Shown: in pieces, positions 30,143 through 34,940 of the stretch
Layout of the letters: every line of letters starts with the position of its first letter
Position numbering within the stretch: position 1 is the first letter of the stretch
IMG/VR virus record: IMGVR_UViG_3300037584_004466
Span: 1 to 34,940 of that record
Length of the DNA: 34,940 nt
DNA from: a virus
Strand: one strand, 5' to 3'
Made by a program: the position numbers and the translations under genes
Notes under the pieces: generated by a model
Database searches by the model: none
The model's input: the letters and a program-made list of their open reading frames with translations, nothing else
What the model was told of the DNA's origin: nothing

Positions 30143-31491
30143 TATCCCCTCCTATTAGAGAGACTAGCAATACCACCTTCTGCGTAACCTGATGCAAATT
30201 TATTTGTATTAAATACTTGATCATAAATTTGTTGAGCTGATGTAGTATTAGGAGTTCCATAAGTTCCTGCATAGTTTGCAGCTAGGTCTTCTTTGATTGC
30301 ATCAAAATTTTCTTTATTAAATCCTCTAGCTAAAGCGGGAACTTCATTAATTAATCCTGCACCGTAAGCTAAAGTATCTCCAATAAAGTTACCAAATTTA
30401 TTATCAAAAGGACTTAATGATTTGCTTAATTCGTTCATCGCTGCCATATGTCTAGCATCTGATAATGGTCCTGTGGCTGAATCTGATGGGTAATTTTGAA
30501 AAGCTTGATAACCCAACTGATTAATTAAATCTGCATTATATAAACTATCTAAAAAACTATTACCTTTCACTCCAATATTTTTTGCTCCTGAATAAACATC
30601 TTGAATTACATTTTCAACCGGAGTTGGTGCAAGCATATTGTCAGGTATAGAAGCGTCTGCTGTTCCATAAGAATAAGAAGAAACTGCATCTTTTGCGGGA
30701 ACGTTTACTGCTTGTGGTCCAATTGACATTGCAAATGGATCAGAAGGTGTTTGTAAACCCATTCTAGAATCTGTAAAACCTTTTAGATCTCTACCTGTTA
30801 AAACGTTTTGTGCTGTGCTTGGTGAAAGACCCATTGCTTCTAACATATCAATATTTTTTTGACTAAAGCTTTTTCCTTTAGCTTTTCTGTCATATAAATT
30901 ATCTAGCCGACCTTGTAATTGTCTTTGTTCTCTAGCTGCATCATATTCTGCTTGTGTTCTATAACCTGTAAACTTTTCTCTAAAGTCTCCAAGTTTATCA
31001 TTTAAACTTCCTAATCCTTCTCCTATTTTACCAAGTCCGCCTGTCAGTAAACCTAATCCTGGAATACCCATAAGCATTCCAAGTCCTGACATTAGTAAAC
31101 TACCTAAACCACCTAATCCTCTTTTTCTAGCAGGATTATTTTTAGTTAAATTTTGATTCATTAAGTTTCTACCATATGTAGAAAACTGACTAGTTTTACT
31201 TCTATCTGGACCTGTATCTTTAAAGCCTTTTATGTCTTTAGTAGTTCCTTTTGGACCTTTGCCACGAGACATAATTCCTTTTTCTCTATTTGTGCTTGAT
31301 GGTCCTTTAGATTTTGAACCACCATACGATTGATTAGGATTTCTATTACCGCCATAATTTCCACCGGCTGAAGCTCCGCCTGCCGGACCACTACTTTTAC
31401 CGCCTTGATATCCACCTGGTCCTCTGTAACCTGGTCTCTTTTTACCTTTACCTTTTTTTACAAGTTGTGGTGTAATTCTTTCTACTGGCAT
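30142..31491 (-). CDS. Gly-rich ejection-type protein with membrane-active segment
   Basis: A 449-residue protein. Residues 1-100 are basic and Gly/Ser/Pro-rich (probably disordered). Residues 125-163 form an unusual Gly-Leu segment (GLGGLGSLLMSGLGMLMGIP, then GLGLLTGGLGKIGEGLGSL), like a membrane-inserting peptide. A charged helix follows (EYDAAREQRQLQGRLDNLYD). The C-terminus has YAEGGIASLSNRRG. I infer an internal virion protein that helps DNA cross the cell envelope; no homologous family is known to me. It starts in a TAATG junction with the GGAGGA site of the 349-aa gene. Confidence 0.75.
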   Translation of the reverse strand: MPVERITPQLVKKGKGKKRPGYRGPGGYQGGKSSGPAGGASAGGNYGGNRNPNQSYGGSKSKGPSSTNREKGIMSRGKGPKGTTKDIKGFKDTGPDRSKTSQFSTYGRNLMNQNLTKNNPARKRGLGGLGSLLMSGLGMLMGIPGLGLLTGGLGKIGEGLGSLNDKLGDFREKFTGYRTQAEYDAAREQRQLQGRLDNLYDRKAKGKSFSQKNIDMLEAMGLSPSTAQNVLTGRDLKGFTDSRMGLQTPSDPFAMSIGPQAVNVPAKDAVSSYSYGTADASIPDNMLAPTPVENVIQDVYSGAKNIGVKGNSFLDSLYNADLINQLGYQAFQNYPSDSATGPLSDARHMAAMNELSKSLSPFDNKFGNFIGDTLAYGAGLINEVPALARGFNKENFDAIKEDLAANYAGTYGTPNTTSAQQIYDQVFNTNKFASGYAEGGIASLSNRRG

Positions 31492-32540
31492 TATACCATT
31501 CCTCCGTATTCGAATCGCGGTTCTGGTTTTTGTACTCTCGACATAATTTCATCGACATACTTATTCCAAAAACTTAAATCGTAATTAATGTTTTCAAATT
31601 CTAATTCATCTGCAACTTTTTGTACAAAAGCTTTTGGATTGTTTGCTAAACGATCTCTTGCAGTTGATAAACCTCTAAATATCTCACTAACTTTTTCTTC
31701 AGAAACTCCTGCGTTTTCTAAATCATCTACAATTCCATTATTAATTTTTGTAACAACATTACGCGACATTGCTCCATAAGAATCATAACCCATTGGCCCA
31801 TCATTATAGCCTTCGCCTCTCCACCAGTTTGGTCCGTAGTTTGCTATGTCATCATCTAGATCAGCTAATAACTCTTGTTTAATTTTTGTATCAGCAGACA
31901 TATCCGCGGCACGCGCTAAAGTAGTTGCTGCCTTTTTACCTTGTCCTAAATTTACTACTTCTTTAGGAGCATCAGGATCTCCTCTTCGTGCAGGTTGTCT
32001 TTCAAAAAATGTTTCTTCTTTTATAACTTTTTGAATGTCTTCGTTTTTAATTCCCGCTTCTCGCATTGCTTTCATAAATGCAGCGACTTCTGCTCTATTA
32101 GAATTTTTTTGATCGAAGATAGAATCTGTTTTACCTTTAGGGAATAGCGAACCGAGGCCTTCTTCTTTGGCTGGTCCTAACTTCTCCGTCAACTCACCAA
32201 AACTTTCATCACCTCTTAATGTTACACCATATATGTCTTCAACTTTATCTGTTCCTGGTGTATCAGACATCTCTCCAGCTTTTTGTACGTTGGGTCCTTT
32301 TTTCTTGCCGCCTAATCTAAGATCACCAGGACCAAAAAAAACTTCTTCTACACCTTGAGCTTCTATTCCACTAGGTGCATCTTTTACAAATTCATTTAAG
32401 ATAAGTGCACGTTCTTCTTCTGTTGGTTGTTTACCTGTAGTTCTAAAATAATCTTCTATGACATCAGAAACCTTTGCAGCTCCTGATTTAATGCCATCTC
32501 TAAATTTTACTAAAGTTTGTAATAATAGTCTATTTGCCAT
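31491..32540 (-). CDS. Hypothetical protein between terminase and ejection genes
   Basis: A 349-residue charged protein, MANRLLLQTLVKFRDGIKSG onward. It is largely helical with long polar linkers (AEVAAFMKAMREAGIKNEDI, TKIKQELLADLDDDIANYGP, WWRGEGYNDGPMGYDSYG). It ends FEYGGMV, whose codons provide GGAGGA for the next start. A structural or injected virion component is suggested by its place and by the shared Gly-Gly ending. It could also hold a packaging role, as no small terminase subunit is otherwise seen. TAATG couples it to terL. Confidence 0.75.
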   Translation of the reverse strand: MANRLLLQTLVKFRDGIKSGAAKVSDVIEDYFRTTGKQPTEEERALILNEFVKDAPSGIEAQGVEEVFFGPGDLRLGGKKKGPNVQKAGEMSDTPGTDKVEDIYGVTLRGDESFGELTEKLGPAKEEGLGSLFPKGKTDSIFDQKNSNRAEVAAFMKAMREAGIKNEDIQKVIKEETFFERQPARRGDPDAPKEVVNLGQGKKAATTLARAADMSADTKIKQELLADLDDDIANYGPNWWRGEGYNDGPMGYDSYGAMSRNVVTKINNGIVDDLENAGVSEEKVSEIFRGLSTARDRLANNPKAFVQKVADELEFENINYDLSFWNKYVDEIMSRVQKPEPRFEYGGMV

Positions 32541-34003
32541 TAGTAATACGTTCTCTCTGTTCGTGGTAGTGCATCGTCCTTATAATCTTCAGGGTGAGAT
32601 ACAAACCCGCCCTGTCTAAAACGCATTACCGCTTGTGTTGTACTGTCCACCAAGTCGTCGTTATCTCCATACGGAAATGATGCACATTCTTCAATAACCT
32701 CTTCAGCGAATTTTTCATCGGGCGCCCAAATGACACCAGACTCAAAGAGCGGGGCCACAGCGTTTACTCTAGCGTGTTTGTCTTGTCCTTTGCTAGGTGT
32801 GTAATTTATAACAGGAATACCCATCTTTCGCAACTCGTAAGTTAAAGGCATTCCAGATGCTTTTGCTTCCACGATCACCGTTTCAGGATTCCAATATTTA
32901 TACTGCTCTAGTGCTTCTTTACGTAGTTCTGGAAACTCTAATCTATCTTTAAACGCATCTAATAGTATGAGATTTGCAGGTGAATCATCATCTGGATAAA
33001 AAACTCCCCAAGTTGTTATTGCACTGTAATCAGCTGTCTCCTTTTTTAAAAAAGCTGTATCGTATGATTGTATAACGTGTTGTAAGGGTGGTATATAACC
33101 TTTGTCCCAAACTTTCCACCACTCACGTTTGATTAAAGATCCTTCTTCAGCTGTAGGATTTTGCATCCACTGCGCGTTCCATTTACCTACACTTAAACTG
33201 GCTTTAACTCCTTCTAGTTCATCGAGCTTCCAATACTCAGGCCACACAGGTTTATTTGATGGCATAATGGCAGGAAACTCTATGATCTCCCACTTGTCTG
33301 ATTTTAATTCTTTTTGAGATTTTAATAACATACCTGTTAAGTCTTTCATATTCCATCTTGTCATTACAACAACAATCGATCCACCTGGTTGTAAACGTTG
33401 ACGTGGACCTGATGTATACCATTCATAAGCACGCTCCAACGCTTGAATGTTTAACGCGTCTTGTTCCGAGTGTGGGTCATCGATAATCAGTAAGTCCGCA
33501 CCACGGCCCGTGATTGCAGATCCAACACCAGCGGCGTAGTATTCACCACCCTGTTCTGTTTCCCATTTACCCGCGGCTTGCGAATCTTCTCTGAGTCTTG
33601 TTTTAAAAACAGATTGATACTCAGGAGAATCAATTAATGTTTTTGCTTTACGACCAAAACGTACAGCGAGTTCTGTTGTGTGAGTCGTTTGAATTATTTT
33701 TAAATCTGGTTTACGTCCGATCATCCAGGCAGGAAGTAAAAATGATGCAAACTCTGACTTAGTATGTCTTGGTGGCATATTAATAATTAATCTTTTGATC
33801 TCACCCTTTGCAATCTTGTTAAATTTTTCTGCAATTTTTTTATGGTGTTTACCTTCAATGAATTGCGGCCAGACGTGTTTTACAAAAGATAAAAAATCTT
33901 TGTTAACTGTTTCTTGTTTTGTTTTTTCGTCTAGCTTCATTGCTAGTCTTAGGAATTCTTTTTGCGCGTCGGGCGGAAGCTTCTCAATAAAATCTTGTTT
34001 CAT
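32540..34003 (-). CDS. terL: Terminase large subunit
   Basis: A 487-residue packaging motor. The ATPase part has a Walker A-like PPRHTKSE (77-84), adenine-proximal INMPP, Walker B LLIIDD (171-176) with the following DPHSEQD, and the coupling motif VMTRW (213-217). The nuclease part has the RNase H-like acidic residues D315 (IQSYDTAF), E379 (TVIVEA) and D449/D450/D453 (GDNDDLVDS). Length and order match the family. It packages DNA into the head through the portal and cuts it. The C-terminal RQGGFVSHPED shows the recurrent Gly-Gly string. There is no ribosome site before the ATG. A GC-rich hairpin region lies upstream. Confidence 0.95.
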   Translation of the reverse strand: MKQDFIEKLPPDAQKEFLRLAMKLDEKTKQETVNKDFLSFVKHVWPQFIEGKHHKKIAEKFNKIAKGEIKRLIINMPPRHTKSEFASFLLPAWMIGRKPDLKIIQTTHTTELAVRFGRKAKTLIDSPEYQSVFKTRLREDSQAAGKWETEQGGEYYAAGVGSAITGRGADLLIIDDPHSEQDALNIQALERAYEWYTSGPRQRLQPGGSIVVVMTRWNMKDLTGMLLKSQKELKSDKWEIIEFPAIMPSNKPVWPEYWKLDELEGVKASLSVGKWNAQWMQNPTAEEGSLIKREWWKVWDKGYIPPLQHVIQSYDTAFLKKETADYSAITTWGVFYPDDDSPANLILLDAFKDRLEFPELRKEALEQYKYWNPETVIVEAKASGMPLTYELRKMGIPVINYTPSKGQDKHARVNAVAPLFESGVIWAPDEKFAEEVIEECASFPYGDNDDLVDSTTQAVMRFRQGGFVSHPEDYKDDALPRTERTYY

Positions 34004-34052
34004 AAAAATTTTTGCAGAATTTTTTTCACTTCTGTTTTGTTTTGACTTTGAT

Positions 34053-34079
34053 TTTATAGCAGATCTATGTCTAAATCAA
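34053..34079 (-). promoter_or_regulatory. Possible extended -10 promoter before terL
   Basis: On the minus strand TGCTATAAA (34053-34061) is an extended -10 box (TGn plus TATAAA, 5 of 6), with a weak -35 TTGATT (34074-34079) 15 bases upstream. Transcription would start about 43 bases ahead of the terL ATG. Plausible but not strong. Confidence 0.35.
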
Positions 34080-34160
34080 ACAGTAAAGGTCAAACGTCTG
34101 GGACCCCTTTTGTAACCGGGTGGGTGGGCCCGTAGGAAACAAGCCTATTTTGTGGTTGTA

Positions 34161-34193
34161 TTGGCACCACTACACAAGATGTAGTAGTGCCAA
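34161..34193 (-). terminator. Stable hairpin after the 123-aa gene
   Basis: TTGGCACCACTACA (34161-34174) and TGTAGTAGTGCCAA (34180-34193) pair over 14 positions around a 5-base loop. The one mismatch is a G-U wobble in minus-strand RNA. It begins six bases beyond the stop of the 123-aa gene. The minus-strand side lacks a clear U tract, so it may be a weak terminator or an RNA-stabilising hairpin. Confidence 0.5.
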
Positions 34194-34198
34194 ATTAT

Positions 34199-34570
34199 TT
34201 ATTGATTATTTTCTATGGGTTTTATTTTTTGCTGATAGTAAGTATGTGGTTCTCGGTTTGGTTCCCCACCATTCCAATTATATCTGTAAGTTTCAACTTT
34301 TTCTTGAACAACATCTATTGGTGTTTCACTCGCTTGATTTACTGGTGCGATTGCAATTATCTGTGTGATGTATTGTTTTACAAAATCCATAAAACAACCT
34401 AACTTACAAAAATAATTTTCCCAACCTTGATAGTAATATGCTCTTGATACATCTACTACTTTTATTTTTCTAGTCCTTAATACTTTCTTACCTTTAACAC
34501 CTCTTATCCTATCTGTTGTATGGTAAGTATGGCATTTAGGATTATGACACCAATTATACTGACTCATCAT
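34199..34570 (-). CDS. Putative zinc-binding protein
   Basis: A 123-residue protein with CHNPKC (C8, C13) and CKLGC (C55, C59), plus H14 and H17: a likely four-Cys zinc-binding module. Between them is a basic RGVKGKKVLRTRKIKV stretch. The C-terminal half is polar, with NQASETPIDVVQEKVETYRY. Small Cys-pair proteins like this are common in phages as regulators or nuclease-like proteins; nothing pins a role. The start has an AGGGGG site five bases upstream and overlaps the preceding gene by 17 bases. Confidence 0.72.
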   Translation of the reverse strand: MMSQYNWCHNPKCHTYHTTDRIRGVKGKKVLRTRKIKVVDVSRAYYYQGWENYFCKLGCFMDFVKQYITQIIAIAPVNQASETPIDVVQEKVETYRYNWNGGEPNREPHTYYQQKIKPIENNQ

Positions 34571-34799
34571 TACCCCCTACAACAATTAATGTATAAGGTG
34601 CTCTCGCTGTCCTATATCCTTGCTCATTTATATCCCAATAGTTAAAACATTTATTTCCTTTTTTCGTAATGAATTCCCCTTTAGCAATATCTGTCATTAA
34701 TCCTTTTCGGAAAATTCTTGTAGGCTTTTTTAGTTTAACTTTATTGTGAGTATTAGCTATGTAGCTAATAGTGAACTTATCATTTGTTTCTAGTTTCAT
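34554..34799 (-). CDS. Hypothetical small protein
   Basis: An 81-residue basic protein, MKLETNDKFTISYIANTHNK, then TRIFRKGLMTDIAKGEFITK, KGNKCFNYWDINEQGYRTAR and an APYTLIVVG end. Beta-strand-like throughout, with a KG-NKCFNYWD-EQGYRTAR run that looks like a small DNA- or RNA-binding fold. The ATG follows an AAAGGATAAT site. It is preceded by a strong hairpin (34821-34848). Function unknown. Confidence 0.75.
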   Translation of the reverse strand: MKLETNDKFTISYIANTHNKVKLKKPTRIFRKGLMTDIAKGEFITKKGNKCFNYWDINEQGYRTARAPYTLIVVGGNDESV

Positions 34800-34820
34800 A
34801 TATTATCCTTTCTATTTGTA

Positions 34821-34848
34821 TGTGTGGGATATTATATTATCCCACACA
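34821..34848 (-). other. Perfect 11-bp hairpin in intergenic gap
   Basis: TGTGTGGGATA (34821-34831) and TATCCCACACA (34838-34848) pair perfectly over a 6-base loop. On the minus strand a T6 run precedes the stem, not the usual order for a terminator. It lies in the 60-base gap between the partial gene at the window edge and the 81-aa gene. The arms share GTGTGGG/CCCACAC with the UUCG hairpin at 17585-17604. It may terminate, stabilise or be cut. Confidence 0.5.
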
Positions 34849-34859
34849 AAAAACAATCA

Positions 34860-34940
34860 CTAATTTAAACTCGCTTGTTGTTCAGCAAGTAATTTTTTAG
34901 CAATCGCTATTTTTTCCTCTTTCGTTTGTTCAACTTCATC
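34860..34940 (-). CDS. Partial hypothetical protein, C-terminal 26 residues
   Basis: The open frame enters from the window edge and stops at TAG (34860-34862). The visible end, DEVEQTKEEKIAIAKKLLAE followed by QQASLN, is a charged amphipathic helix that could be a coiled coil. The beginning of the gene is outside the window, so neither start nor function can be judged. A hairpin at 34821-34848 follows the stop. Confidence 0.6.
   Translation of the reverse strand, partial: DEVEQTKEEKIAIAKKLLAEQQASLN

Larger units (their letters stand above)
34004..34198. other. 195-base gene-free region upstream of terL
   Basis: This spacer contains three things in minus-strand order: a hairpin at 34161-34193, a G+C-rich patch at 34100-34131 (unusual in this AT-rich genome) with four GGG runs on the plus strand, and a possible promoter at 34053-34079. 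No coding sequence with a ribosome site is visible. A packaging-recognition site is a natural thought but nothing proves it. Confidence 0.6.

Noticed and set aside
31230-31415. Alternative minus-strand 61-aa ORF
   Set aside because: Out-of-frame reading of the Gly/Ser-rich start of the 449-aa protein.
31491-32540. Reading the 349-aa protein as the small terminase subunit
   Set aside because: It is downstream of the large subunit, too long, and shows no DNA-binding helix-turn-helix pattern that I can see; left as unknown.
34120-34368. Plus-strand ORFs opposite the zinc-binding gene
   Set aside because: Opposite strand to every supported gene, no ribosome site, overlaps a convincing minus-strand gene with Cys pairs.

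Overview
The window is part of an AT-rich (roughly one third G+C by eye) double-stranded DNA phage genome. It looks like an uncultured marine, short-tailed (podovirus-like) phage of the kind found in metagenomes and related to phages of SAR11-type hosts; this is inferred from protein style and base composition, since no host marker is present. I support 55 genes, all on the minus strand, so the region is transcribed from right to left. Both window edges cut genes. I see no tRNA, rRNA, CRISPR, integrase, transposase or replication gene.

In transcription order: (1) 34.94-34.2 kb holds small unknown genes, then a 195-base spacer with hairpins and a G-rich island. (2) 34.0-24.5 kb is the packaging and ejection block: large terminase, three long low-complexity proteins that are probably carried in the particle, a 198-aa protein and the portal. 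(3) 24.5-22.2 kb is a run of small genes: a holin-like membrane protein, five very basic small proteins and several tiny ORFs. (4) 22.2-18.7 kb is head formation: a GroES-like co-chaperonin, scaffold, two structural proteins and a Mu gpT-like major capsid protein, closed by a strong terminator. (5) 18.6-12.5 kb is connector and tail: a spacer with a T7/SP6-like promoter match, small structural proteins, an adaptor fused to a cupredoxin-like domain, a second adaptor, and fibre-associated proteins. (6) 12.5-9.0 kb is a tandem duplication of a two-gene fibre cassette (glycine-rich fibre plus a 132/133-aa partner). (7) 8.98-6.1 kb is a self-contained, very AT-rich cassette of five consecutive 2-oxoglutarate/Fe(II) oxygenase-fold genes with its own promoter and terminator. 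(8) 6.1-0 kb holds more fibre proteins, a large nozzle-like tail protein and two ejection-type proteins, one with a tape-measure-like C-terminal motif.

The genes are tightly packed. About twenty junctions are TAATG stop-starts, and several upstream genes encode the next gene's Shine-Dalgarno sequence in their last codons.

The points most worth following are the oxygenase cassette beside the duplicated fibres, the 827-aa ejection-type protein with a tandem helix-turn-helix-like repeat and an HNH-like motif, the copper-site cupredoxin fused to the connector, and a short Gly-Gly motif that recurs in most packaging and ejection proteins.
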